From JBDKVA01 sp039679375 (GTDB taxonomy: Bacteria; Bacillota; Clostridia; Acetivibrionales; DTU013), in NCBI GenBank assembly GCA_039679375.1, contig JBDKVA010000152.1, forward strand, positions 1 through 46,845: DNA of 46,845 nucleotides, given 5' to 3'. The translations under genes were made by a program, and so were the position numbers. A model generated the notes under the pieces. The model ran no database searches. It saw only the letters and a list, made by a program, of their open reading frames with translations, and had not been told where the DNA came from. Each line of letters opens with the position of its first letter. The first letter of the stretch is position 1. Shown piece after piece: positions 34,561-43,723 of this stretch.

Positions 34561-35370
34561 ATGGGCATAGTAATGATTCCGGCATTTTATTATCAACAGT
34601 TTGACGCCGATTATTCAAAGGATATCCCGGCGGAAGGATATGGCGGATGGAAAAAGGCTGACCTGCCGGTTGATACGGATCATACCGCACTTGTGGTTAT
34701 GCATGCGTGGGACAATGGCACAATAGAGCAATACCCCGGCTGGTACCGGGCAGTCGAATATATTCACCGTGCCCGGGATATTGCCGCCGGAATATTCCCA
34801 AAACTCCTTGGAACGGTAAGGCAGTCCGGTTTCAGGCTGTTTCATGTTACGATACCGGAGGCTCGGCCTTCGAGATGTAAAGGATATGAAAGGGTTCAAA
34901 ATCTTGCGCCAAAAGAGAATCCATGCTGTGGTACAGTAGAAAGTGATCCGGTATTGGAAGAGTTAAACAGGTTCAGGACGGAAAATGTGTTTCCAGGCCT
35001 GCACAATCAGCTGGATATCAATAGAGGCTTCAGCCGTCTCGACTTTATGAAGGAAGCAATGCCTCAGGGCGATGAGCCTGTAGCCGTCAATGCAGAACAG
35101 CTTTTTGCGCTTTGCAGAAGCGAGGGGGTAAATCATTTGATTTATACAGGCTTTGCAATTGATGGCTGTCTCCTTACTTCACCAGGAGGCATGGTCGATA
35201 TGGGCAGGCGCGGAGTTATGTGCTCTGCCATACGCCAGGCAGTAACTGCGATTGAAAACAGTGAGTCGGCCAGGTACGAGGCGGCAAAGGAAATAGCATT
35301 ATGGCGCGTAGCTTTGCTTTATGGTTTTGTATATGATGCAGATGACTTTATCAATTCCATTAAGAGATAA
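34561..35370 (+). CDS. Isochorismatase-like cysteine hydrolase
   Basis: This 269-residue protein belongs to the isochorismatase-like fold. The nucleophile loop is YTGFAIDGCLLTSPGG with Cys203. The first catalytic block, usually ALLVIDMQ, reads TALVVMHAWDNG here, so the usual Asp position is occupied by His with an Asp three residues later. That change casts doubt on standard activity. Known members hydrolyse amides or vinyl ethers (nicotinamidase, N-carbamoyl hydrolases, isochorismatase). In this operon it may remove an amide or carbamoyl group from a sugar, but nothing in the sequence proves that. It begins 42 bp after permease 2 with a GCGGAGAG ribosome site. Confidence 0.75.
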   Translation: MGIVMIPAFYYQQFDADYSKDIPAEGYGGWKKADLPVDTDHTALVVMHAWDNGTIEQYPGWYRAVEYIHRARDIAAGIFPKLLGTVRQSGFRLFHVTIPEARPSRCKGYERVQNLAPKENPCCGTVESDPVLEELNRFRTENVFPGLHNQLDINRGFSRLDFMKEAMPQGDEPVAVNAEQLFALCRSEGVNHLIYTGFAIDGCLLTSPGGMVDMGRRGVMCSAIRQAVTAIENSESARYEAAKEIALWRVALLYGFVYDADDFINSIKR

Positions 35371-35385
35371 AGCGGAGGGATTATT

Positions 35386-38300
35386 TTGGTTACATTTGAG
35401 GTGGACGGACATAAGAGGCAAAAGAAAAATAAGTATTATACCGAAGAGAAGATTGAGGCCGCCATAAAAAATATCAGCAAATATGACTGGGCGCGGAATA
35501 AGTTGGAGAGGGCGGTAAAAAGAGCGGACCTAATCATTTCAGCAGGAAGTGAACGGATCTGGGAAATACCAACGACGCAGAAGCTGCCAAGAAGCTATGC
35601 AGTGAACCAGGAAAAAGGATGTCCGGTATGCGGGACCGGATTATACGCCACTTGCGGTCAGTATGGCTGGATCCTTGACTATTTTGACAAACCGTGGAAA
35701 TTACAGTGCCCGAATTGCGGATTCATTTTCCCTTCTAATGATTTCGAAAGCTATTACAGGAGTGGGATAGACGAGAATGGCAATTTTGATCCTTTGAAGG
35801 CGGATAAAAGTTTTTTAAAAAATGTACTGTACCCTGACAAGCCCGATAACTGGATGGTTGATGACGGATTCGGATGGGTTTCGGAAAATGGTGACAGGTT
35901 CGTTTTTGCTGCTTATTACAATATGTTCGGGATTTGGTTTTCTGATAAGTCCGGTGTTTCCTGTCTGCAGGACCTTAAAGAAGCTTATCTGTTTACAGGT
36001 ATAAATAAATATGCCCATGCGGGATTGATACTCCTTGACAGGATTGCTGACGTATATCCTGATCTGGATACATCTGTTTACAGGATCAAGGATGGCTTCA
36101 GGATGTGTGACGGACTTTCCGGTAAAGGGAAGATAACGGGTTCTATATGGGATGCCATAATCGTATGGGATTTGGTCTGTGCTTATGATGCTTTTTACCC
36201 TGAACTTAGTGAAGAGGGCGGTAAATATATTGAATTTCTGAAAGAAAAAGCTTCAAGATACCACTTGAGTAATAGAAAAGCAACAGCCGAAAACATCATG
36301 GAAAACATTGAAAACAGGATAATAGGATGTGTATTCGATGATGTTTTAGCGGGAAAAATACGAGGAAATACGGGGCTGCATCAGAGTGCTCTTGCTATTG
36401 CAGCCGTTTTGACGGACGACCGGAAGGCCGGAAAGCAATGGTTGGATTGGATATTCAGATCCGCAGGAATTGTGAAAAATGGTGATAAAATAAACCGTGG
36501 CGGCAACATACTGAATGCACTTGTATCTGATGTAGACAGAGATGGATTCGGCAATGAATCCGGACCCGGATATAATCAAGTGTGGGCAGATAATATTTAT
36601 AAGCTGGCAGGAGCTCTTGAAGCATGTGATAATCAAGCAGAGCATAATTTGTACAGGAATCCCAGGTTTGCAAAATTACTTGCTCCCGAATATCAGCTGA
36701 ATATGTGCAGCAAATTTACGCCTCCTATAGGGGACAGTGGAGTGACAGGTGCTCCGGGCATAATGGTATCGTATCCCAGGCTTGTGAAGCGGTATTTGAA
36801 GTATCGGGAGCCTCATATTGCGAGGATTATTGATTATTTGTTTGGCAGCAGGCCGATAGAAAATGCAGCTCCAGATATATTTGTTGATTATGAAAAGCTT
36901 GAAGAGAGCATGAAGAAGGATCTGGACAGGTACGGAAAATTGAAATGCCTCGAAAGCTCCAACCTGACGGGATACGGATTTACAGCGCTTAGAGAAGGTG
37001 AAATAAATGGGCTGAATGATTCACAGCGTGGCATGTGGATGTATTATGGAAGAAATTGCACTGCGCATTCTCATTCCGATACCCTCAATATTGATATTTA
37101 CGCATATGGAATAGATCTTGCGCCGGATCTCGGCTATCCGGAGTATACTGCAGACTGTCCGGACAGGGAAGAGTGGACAAACAATACCATAAGCCATAAT
37201 ACTGTGGTAGTTAACTGCAGAAGGCAGGATCACTCGTTTGTCGGAATTCCTTATCATTTTGAAGATTCTAAATTGATAAAACTGACAGATGTAGAGGCGC
37301 CTTTTGCATATTGCGACACTAAGCTTTATAGACGATCGGTAATAATGGTAAATGTGGACAGCGAAAACACTTACTACATCGACATTTTCAGAGTTAGGGG
37401 CGGGTATGACCACCACTACAGTTTTCACGCAGCTGAAGGAGGTGCAGCCGTAAACGGAGCCCACTTGGTGAAACAACAGGGAGGCACGTATGCGGGTGCA
37501 TGCGTCCCGTACATGCAGCCGTATGACAGAGTTCCGGGAGAATTGTATAATGGTTCCGGATTCCACTATTTAAACCATGTGGAAAGATGTGATAAGCCGC
37601 ATGAAGGGTTTAGCGTAGACTGGAGAATAAAAGATACCTGGGGTGTGCACAAGGAAGAGCAGGATATACATTTGCGGCTTACCATGCTGTGCAGTGTTGA
37701 TGACATAGCTCTGGCGGATGGACAGCCTCCGAGAAACAAACCTGGCAATCCGGAAAAGCTTAGATATTTTATAGCCCACAGGAATGGTAAAAACCTGGAA
37801 AGTAAGTTTGTGACTTTAATAGAGCCATATAAGGAATCAAGAAAAATTCAATATGCCCAAAGAGTTGAAATTATAGCGGAAGACGGTATGGATTGCAGTT
37901 TTTCATCAGCAGCAGTAAAGGTTGTTTTAAAAGGAGGAAGAACCGATTACATTATAAATACCCTTGATCCTGATAAAAAATATATCATTGACGGCAGGAT
38001 TGAATTAAAGGGCGCTTTTGCCGTCTATTCAGAGGCGGACAGGCCTTTGACCGGCTTTGTCAGTGATGGATCGCTGCTCAGGGTTGACGGTATTGATCTT
38101 ATTAAAAAAGAACTCGGTTGTGTTAAAGGAAGATTGTTTGATTTTACAAAAGATCTGAGTTTTGAAAACTATCTTACTGTAAGCTTTGAAACTAAAGGCT
38201 TTGATATTAGTATGCTGACTGGGCGCTATTTATATATTGAAAATGATAAAAAGCGAAATGCAGTGTACCTTATAAAGGCTGTAAAAGAAGCTGAAGACAA

Positions 38301-38442
38301 CACTTTTATTCTTGATATCGGGGACGCTTCCATGGTAAGAGGCTTTGCAAATGTCAATGATTTTTCAGAAGGATATATATATGATGTATCAAGTGGTGCT
38401 GCAATAACAGTACCACTTGAATGGACCTGGAAATGTATATAA
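35386..38442 (+). CDS. Heparinase II/III-like polysaccharide lyase with zinc-knuckle N-terminus
   Basis: This 1018-residue protein begins at TTG 35386 after a GCGGAGGGA site. The N-terminal part has two Cys pairs, CPVCG and CPNCG (about residues 80-110), which suggest a small zinc-binding element. A helical (alpha/alpha)6 region follows (about 170-500), then the heparinase II/III beta region with AHSHSDTLNIDIYAYG, DLGYPEYTADCP and ISHNTVVVN. The His, Tyr and Asn in these blocks are those used in lyases that cleave uronic acid polysaccharides by beta-elimination. There is no signal peptide, so it would act in the cytoplasm on imported oligosaccharides. The exact substrate (alginate-, heparin- or pectin-type) is unknown. 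Confidence 0.83.
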   Translation: MVTFEVDGHKRQKKNKYYTEEKIEAAIKNISKYDWARNKLERAVKRADLIISAGSERIWEIPTTQKLPRSYAVNQEKGCPVCGTGLYATCGQYGWILDYFDKPWKLQCPNCGFIFPSNDFESYYRSGIDENGNFDPLKADKSFLKNVLYPDKPDNWMVDDGFGWVSENGDRFVFAAYYNMFGIWFSDKSGVSCLQDLKEAYLFTGINKYAHAGLILLDRIADVYPDLDTSVYRIKDGFRMCDGLSGKGKITGSIWDAIIVWDLVCAYDAFYPELSEEGGKYIEFLKEKASRYHLSNRKATAENIMENIENRIIGCVFDDVLAGKIRGNTGLHQSALAIAAVLTDDRKAGKQWLDWIFRSAGIVKNGDKINRGGNILNALVSDVDRDGFGNESGPGYNQVWADNIYKLAGALEACDNQAEHNLYRNPRFAKLLAPEYQLNMCSKFTPPIGDSGVTGAPGIMVSYPRLVKRYLKYREPHIARIIDYLFGSRPIENAAPDIFVDYEKLEESMKKDLDRYGKLKCLESSNLTGYGFTALREGEINGLNDSQRGMWMYYGRNCTAHSHSDTLNIDIYAYGIDLAPDLGYPEYTADCPDREEWTNNTISHNTVVVNCRRQDHSFVGIPYHFEDSKLIKLTDVEAPFAYCDTKLYRRSVIMVNVDSENTYYIDIFRVRGGYDHHYSFHAAEGGAAVNGAHLVKQQGGTYAGACVPYMQPYDRVPGELYNGSGFHYLNHVERCDKPHEGFSVDWRIKDTWGVHKEEQDIHLRLTMLCSVDDIALADGQPPRNKPGNPEKLRYFIAHRNGKNLESKFVTLIEPYKESRKIQYAQRVEIIAEDGMDCSFSSAAVKVVLKGGRTDYIINTLDPDKKYIIDGRIELKGAFAVYSEADRPLTGFVSDGSLLRVDGIDLIKKELGCVKGRLFDFTKDLSFENYLTVSFETKGFDISMLTGRYLYIENDKKRNAVYLIKAVKEAEDNTFILDIGDASMVRGFANVNDFSEGYIYDVSSGAAITVPLEWTWKCI

Positions 38443-38456
38443 GGGGGCGGAATGAT

Positions 38457-40223
38457 TTGTATGAATCATTGGGAGAACCTTGCAGAAACTTTTGTATACT
38501 AAGCGGGACTTCGTTAATTGATCCTGTAGACGGCAGAGAAAAGCTGGTGTTTTGCAGTTTTGTGTCTCAAGGGACAGGAATACTGATATTCATAGACACA
38601 GAAAATGGAACCGGTGAAGAAATAAAACTGCCTGGGGATGAGGGAGCATGGGCATTGTTAAATGTAAATAATGAAATGCTTCTTGTGGGTACCTGTGGTT
38701 TATTCGGCTATATACATTGTTTCAATCTAAGGACCAGTTTGTGGAAAGAGCCATTAAAGACAGGTGATGAAACATATATATGGAACCTGGTTAAAGCTTC
38801 TGATGGAATGGTATATGGGGGGACCTATCCCGGATGCCTGCTTGTCAGATATGACCCGGAGAAGCATTTTGTTGAATCACTCGGCAGGATGTCGGATAAT
38901 GCAGGGAATATGTATTGCCGTTTCATTTCCAAAGATGTTGGCGGAAGGCTTTTTATTAACTGCGGCTACGAAAAAAAGCAGGTAATCATATGGGATATCA
39001 AAGAAAATGAAAAAATAAAGGTACTTGAAGAGGGTTCGCAGTTAGAACTATTGACGGAGGAATTTGCGTGTATAAGTTATAATGAAAAACGAGTATTTTA
39101 TAACCCATATACATTAGAAAAAATAGAAGTTAATGCATCTATGTGTAGTTTTGAAGAAAATTACGAGGGCTTAGATAAGTGTTACAAAATTCTGGCAACA
39201 TTAAGAAATGGATCATCAGCAGGAATAATGGGACAGGAATACTTTATTATGAAGAAGGGAGAAAGTGTCCCTGCATTAAAAAAAATCCCCGTTGAACCTC
39301 CCGCGACCGGTATATTATCAATAGCGTGCGATAATATAGGTAAAATATGGGGATCTAGTAATTTTGGACAGACTATTTTTAATTATAATCCCGAAAGTAA
39401 AGAGTATTGGAATTCACTGCAGGTATGTAAAAATAGTGGAGAAGTTTACGGAAAAAAGTATTTTAACAGTAAAATTTTTATGGCCTCATATTCCGGAGGG
39501 GATCACATTGTTTATGATCCTTTACTGCCATGGAATCAGATGGACAATATTAATCCCAGGACATTAAAACCTGCAGGTCCGAAGCTTATACGTCCCTCTG
39601 CTAAAAGTGTGATCGGGCCGGATGGAGCGTTTTGGACTGGATGGATGGCTGACTACGGTATATTCGGCGGGGGAATATCACGTGTTGATACGCAAACACA
39701 GAAGGTAGAGACCTGGTATGATCCTGTGCCGGAACAGTCTATAACAGGTATTGCATCCGGAGATAGATATATTTACTTTATTACCGGGGGAAATGCAAAT
39801 GGATTGAAGCCAGTATTACAGGTTTGTCATTTATGCATGTGGGATACCTGGGGGAGAGAAGTTAAAAGAATTCAATTCCCACCTGGGGCAAACCCCCAAA
39901 ATATAGAAGCTGCCGGAGATCGTATCGCAGTATCATTTGGGCTGGATATATCACTTTATGACAGCTTAACTCTTGATTACCTGAATACTATTCATACGGA
40001 TAATAACTGCAGCTGCATGACTGGACTGAATGAGAGATTCATTATAGCCTTTTTCGATAATGAATGTGCTATATTAGATGTGTATAAAGCTTCCATATCA
40101 AAAGTTAGTCCGTTGCCAGGGCGTGTAAGCTGTGCAGTTGCCGGCAAGAATAACGAGGTCGTCTTTGCGAGTGGCAAGTCTTTATACAAATTATTTATAA
40201 AAGGTTGGAGAAAAGTTGAGTAG
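38457..40223 (+). CDS. Uncharacterised beta-propeller-like protein
   Basis: The protein is 588 residues from TTG 38457 (GGGGGCGG just upstream); the longer frame from 38421 overlaps the lyase gene. I do not recognise a named family. Recurrent blocks such as GGTYPGCLLVRYDPEKH, GSSNFGQTIFNYNPESKEY and GGISRVDTQTQKVETWYDP look like blades of a six- or seven-bladed propeller. There is no signal peptide, so it is cytoplasmic. Propellers of this type in sugar operons are often lyases, lactonases or epimerase-like enzymes. It starts 14 bp after the lyase stop codon, so it probably acts on the same oligosaccharide. Confidence 0.7.
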   Translation: MYESLGEPCRNFCILSGTSLIDPVDGREKLVFCSFVSQGTGILIFIDTENGTGEEIKLPGDEGAWALLNVNNEMLLVGTCGLFGYIHCFNLRTSLWKEPLKTGDETYIWNLVKASDGMVYGGTYPGCLLVRYDPEKHFVESLGRMSDNAGNMYCRFISKDVGGRLFINCGYEKKQVIIWDIKENEKIKVLEEGSQLELLTEEFACISYNEKRVFYNPYTLEKIEVNASMCSFEENYEGLDKCYKILATLRNGSSAGIMGQEYFIMKKGESVPALKKIPVEPPATGILSIACDNIGKIWGSSNFGQTIFNYNPESKEYWNSLQVCKNSGEVYGKKYFNSKIFMASYSGGDHIVYDPLLPWNQMDNINPRTLKPAGPKLIRPSAKSVIGPDGAFWTGWMADYGIFGGGISRVDTQTQKVETWYDPVPEQSITGIASGDRYIYFITGGNANGLKPVLQVCHLCMWDTWGREVKRIQFPPGANPQNIEAAGDRIAVSFGLDISLYDSLTLDYLNTIHTDNNCSCMTGLNERFIIAFFDNECAILDVYKASISKVSPLPGRVSCAVAGKNNEVVFASGKSLYKLFIKGWRKVE

Positions 40224-40269
40224 TAGTGTTGGTTGTTGAAGTGACTGAAGATGTATGGGAGAATTCATT

Positions 40270-41874
40270 ATGAATCGATTTGTTTCCATTTTACGTCCAC
40301 CGGACAGTGCCTTTTTTCAGTCAGAGGGGATGCCCAGCGCAGGTGTGAAAGCAAATGATGCATTTTCGGCGGCAGGGTGTGCCATTCGTTTCATCGTTAA
40401 GGAGAATTTTTTGCAGGTGATAGCGGAGCCATCCATGACGCCGGTGCTGAGAATCAAGCTGCGGTGGAGAGGCGATTTCAGCTTTCTTAAGTATATTCTG
40501 CAGGATGCATGGTGTGTAGCGCTCGGTGATTTATCCTGGAATCCCGTGAGGCCCGAAGCGGCGCTTCCCTGGTATTTTATGGGCTTTGATGGAGAGAGGA
40601 CTCACGGCTACGGTGTCAGAACAGGCTGCAATAGTTTTTGCTTCTGGCAGCTTGACCCCATGGGCCTTTCTCTTTGGATGGACGTGCGAAATGGCGGTGA
40701 TGGCGTTATCCTGAAGGAGCCTCTTTTATGTGCGGAGATATGTGAGCGCGAAGGGAATGACAGTGAAAACTCTTTTGCCGCCTGTCAGCAATTCAGCAGC
40801 ATGATGTGTCCGGAGCCGAATCTTCCCGCACGCCCCATTTTTGGACTGAATAATTGGTATTATGCGTACGGGAATATTTCCCGTGAAAGCGTGCTAAAGG
40901 ATGCAGCTTTGTGCTGTGAGCTTGCTGCCGGATGTAAGCGTCAACCTTATTTGCTCGTCGACGATGGCTGGGAAATCGGACGAACCGAGGAGTATTACGG
41001 TGGACCATTTATACCCTCCGAAAAGATGGGCGATATGGCAGCCCTTGCCCGAAGTATAGTTGAAATTGGTGCCATCCCTGGAATATGGGTGCGCCCCATG
41101 CTGACTGCCGAGCCCCTGCCGGAGGTCTGCTTTCATCCTGAGAATACAGGCAGTAAACCCGGCAGATTTCTAGATGTCACCAACGCGGATGCACTCGAAT
41201 ATATCCGCAGGCTCATTGCCGGTATGGTACGTGACGGTTACCGGCTGATCAAGCATGATTTTACCTGCCCGGACTTCATGGGGGAGGGCTTTTTGTCTCA
41301 TGTGCTTGCAAAAAGCGGGTGGCATTTTGCTGACCGTTCCCGTACTAATGCACAGATTATGAAAAACCTGTACCGTGTCATTCAGGATGCTGCAGGCGAT
41401 GCTTATGTTTTAGGCTGCAATACTTACAACCATCTTGCCGCGGGTATTCATCAGATCCAGCGAAGCGGTGCCGATACCAGCGGGCGTGTCTGGGAGATTA
41501 CTCGCAAATACGGAATCAATACGCTCGCCTTCCGTTTACACCAAAATAACCGTTTCTTCCGTTGTGATGCAGATTGCCCGGCCTTTACCGAAAAGGTGTC
41601 CACAGAACTGAACATGCGGTTTTTAGAACTGGCGTGTAAAAGTGGTGCAGCCATATTTACATCAATTACACCCGGTTTTCTTTCAAAGGATTATCTGGCA
41701 CGGGCGAGAGCTGCGTTTACCGAAGCTGACACACCCTGCGGTATCGAACCTCTTGACTGGCATTATACATCCTGTCCGATGCATTACAAAGCTGGCGGTA
41801 AGATTTTGTCCTACGATTGGTATACGCCAAACGACGGGGTGACAATGTTCCATACATTTTATGCGGAAGAGTAA
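40270..41874 (+). CDS. GH36-like glycoside hydrolase (alpha-galactosidase/melibiase-type fold)
   Basis: This 534-residue protein has a melibiase-type (beta/alpha)8 core after an N-terminal beta domain of about 190 residues. The pattern GLNNWYYAYG, LLVDDGWE, IPGIWVRP and RLIKHDFTCPD fits clan GH-D. Asp330 in the KHD segment is the expected nucleophile, and Asp402 in GADTSGR is a candidate acid/base. Substrate could be an alpha-galactoside or another alpha-linked sugar. No signal peptide is seen, so it is probably cytoplasmic. GGGAGA lies 8 bp before ATG 40270, which favours that start over ATG 40255. Confidence 0.78.
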   Translation: MNRFVSILRPPDSAFFQSEGMPSAGVKANDAFSAAGCAIRFIVKENFLQVIAEPSMTPVLRIKLRWRGDFSFLKYILQDAWCVALGDLSWNPVRPEAALPWYFMGFDGERTHGYGVRTGCNSFCFWQLDPMGLSLWMDVRNGGDGVILKEPLLCAEICEREGNDSENSFAACQQFSSMMCPEPNLPARPIFGLNNWYYAYGNISRESVLKDAALCCELAAGCKRQPYLLVDDGWEIGRTEEYYGGPFIPSEKMGDMAALARSIVEIGAIPGIWVRPMLTAEPLPEVCFHPENTGSKPGRFLDVTNADALEYIRRLIAGMVRDGYRLIKHDFTCPDFMGEGFLSHVLAKSGWHFADRSRTNAQIMKNLYRVIQDAAGDAYVLGCNTYNHLAAGIHQIQRSGADTSGRVWEITRKYGINTLAFRLHQNNRFFRCDADCPAFTEKVSTELNMRFLELACKSGAAIFTSITPGFLSKDYLARARAAFTEADTPCGIEPLDWHYTSCPMHYKAGGKILSYDWYTPNDGVTMFHTFYAEE

Positions 41875-41947
41875 AACGAAGTAGAAATACTAACAAGCCG
41901 GGCCTGAATATTTATTATAACAGATACAAGGAAAGGAATATGACTAT

Positions 41948-42766
41948 ATGAAAATATTTATCATGACAGATATGGAAGGCGTTTGCGGAGTATTAAACCA
42001 TGATGACTGGGTAATGCAAACGGGAAGATATTATGAAGAAGGTAAAAAACTGCTTACCCTTGAAGTGAATGCTGCTGCGGAAGGATTTTTCCGTGCTGGG
42101 GCAGATGAAGTCATGGTACTTGACGGGCATGGGGCAGGCGGAATCAACCAGCTGCTTCTGGACAACCGGACATCGTATATAAGGAGCAGTGTAGGTCCAT
42201 ATCCATTTTCGCTGGATAAAAGCTATGACGCAATCGCATGGGTAGGCCAGCATGCGAAAGCAGGGACGGAATTTGCACATATTGCGCATACGGGTTGGTT
42301 CAATGTATTGGACTTTAAAATTAACGACGTCTCAGTAGGTGAATTTGGGCAAATGGCAATGATGGCCTCATTTTTGGGTATAAGGTCGATCTTCGGATCC
42401 GGTGATGAGGCTTTCACACATGAGGCTAAAACGCTGGTCGGAGGGATTGAAACCGTATCGGTAAAAAAAGGGCTGACACCCGGAAAAGGAGACGAGACAA
42501 ACTGCGACGGCTACAGAAACAGAAATCTGTCGGCAATTCACATTCATCCTGAAAAAGCCAGGGAATTGATAATAAATGGCGCTGAAATGGCGCTGGACAG
42601 GTTTATTCATAACCGAAGCAGATTTGAATTGATCGATGTCCGGCCCCCATATAAAAAAGAAATAAGGTACAGGCAGGATGGCAATACACCTGCTTATGAA
42701 GCGTATAACGAACACCCTGTAAATCTGATTGAACTGATGAACTCACCTGAAAGGATAATTATATAG
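41948..42766 (+). CDS. dppA: M55-family D-aminopeptidase, DppA-like
   Basis: This 272-residue protein matches the zinc D-aminopeptidase family throughout: KIFIMTDMEGVCGV with the Asp-x-Glu metal ligands, EVNAAAEGFFRAGADEVMVLDGHG, and GSGDEAF. DppA of Bacillus subtilis cleaves D-Ala-D-Ala and other D-amino acid peptides. It is the last gene of the polysaccharide operon, 73 bp after the glycosidase, with AAGGAA before ATG 41948. Its presence among sugar genes is odd. It may serve peptidoglycan-derived or amino acid-substituted glycans, or have lost its original substrate. Confidence 0.9.
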   Translation: MKIFIMTDMEGVCGVLNHDDWVMQTGRYYEEGKKLLTLEVNAAAEGFFRAGADEVMVLDGHGAGGINQLLLDNRTSYIRSSVGPYPFSLDKSYDAIAWVGQHAKAGTEFAHIAHTGWFNVLDFKINDVSVGEFGQMAMMASFLGIRSIFGSGDEAFTHEAKTLVGGIETVSVKKGLTPGKGDETNCDGYRNRNLSAIHIHPEKARELIINGAEMALDRFIHNRSRFELIDVRPPYKKEIRYRQDGNTPAYEAYNEHPVNLIELMNSPERIII

Positions 42767-42800
42767 GGTTTAGATACGGGTAGCTTTCTCAAAAACCGGG

Positions 42801-42848
42801 AGTACCCTCTTGAGATATGGATCGATCTTATGAGAGTACTTTTTCTTT
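42801..42848 (+). terminator. Terminator of the polysaccharide operon
   Basis: The arm starting AGTACCCTC (from 42801) pairs with the GAGAGTACT arm (to 42840), with a few mismatches, and is followed by a TTTTTCTTT tract. The rest of 42767-43054 holds no gene I can support; TATAAT at 43017-43022 is a possible -10 box for the next operon. Confidence 0.65.
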
Positions 42849-43054
42849 CTGAAAGAGATCTACAATATTGGAAAAATGATCTGTCTGTGCAATGACTTTA
42901 AGTGCAAGGTACGATCAGTGGTTCGGAATAAAGATATGGAGAAAATTCTGAAGCATTAGTCGAAAGATAAAAATGAAATAGCTGATACTTTTCTTTTATT
43001 TTCTCGTATTTATTTGTATAATTTATTTGTAAATAGAACGATCGGATGTGAATC

Positions 43055-43723
43055 ATGAAGAAAATACTGATTATAGAAGACGATAAAAAAATGCGCGAGG
43101 AGCTTTGCACATTCTTAACAAAAAACGGTTATTCGTGCGACGCCCTGTGCAGCTTCGGTCATGTTATAGAGTATGTGCTGGCTGCGAGTCCCGATCTTTT
43201 GCTGCTTGACATCAACCTTCCCGTTCTGGACGGCTATTATATATGCCGTGAGATCGTCAGGCAGTCCGATATACCGATTATAGTAGTTACCAGCAGGGAT
43301 ACCGAGCTGGATGAGCTGATGGCTATGAATATCGGCGCGGATGATTTTATAACAAAGCCGTACAATACGCAGATCCTGCTTGCGCATATCTCCTCCGTGC
43401 TGAAACGCACATCAAGGGAAACCGCACCAGACCGTATTGATTGCGGCGGCTTTTCCATCAATCTTTCCAGAAGCTGCATCGAGCATCCTGGCGGTGAATG
43501 TGAGCTTACAAAAAACGAGTTGAAAATACTGACGCTTCTTTATGAAAAAAGAGGTATTGTTGTAAGCCGTGATGAGCTCATGACACAGCTGTGGAACAAT
43601 AATATGTTTGTAGATGACAATACGCTTACGGTAAACATCAACCGGCTCCGCAGCAAACTGGAGGAGGCGGGACTTAATCAGGCGATTGAAACAAAAAGAG
43701 GGCGGGGGTATATGGTCAATTGA
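43055..43723 (+). CDS. BceR-like response regulator
   Basis: This 222-residue protein is an OmpR-family regulator. The receiver domain has IIEDD, the phosphorylation site Asp52 in LLLLDINLPVLDG, and the Lys in FITKPYN. A C-terminal winged helix follows. It is closest in pattern to BceR/VirR-type regulators, which control genes for resistance to cell-wall peptide antibiotics. It overlaps the kinase gene by 4 bp. The BceAB-like ABC transporter genes follow 1.2 kb later, the standard order of such modules. Confidence 0.92.
   Translation: MKKILIIEDDKKMREELCTFLTKNGYSCDALCSFGHVIEYVLAASPDLLLLDINLPVLDGYYICREIVRQSDIPIIVVTSRDTELDELMAMNIGADDFITKPYNTQILLAHISSVLKRTSRETAPDRIDCGGFSINLSRSCIEHPGGECELTKNELKILTLLYEKRGIVVSRDELMTQLWNNNMFVDDNTLTVNINRLRSKLEEAGLNQAIETKRGRGYMVN

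Noticed and set aside
37021..37566. 181-codon minus-strand frame inside the heparinase-like gene
   Set aside because: It is antisense to the conserved HSHSD region, so it is a shadow of that gene.
42898..43110. 70-codon minus-strand frame before the BceR-like gene
   Set aside because: No ribosome site, and it overlaps the regulator start and a likely -10 box; the composition is just AT-rich spacer.
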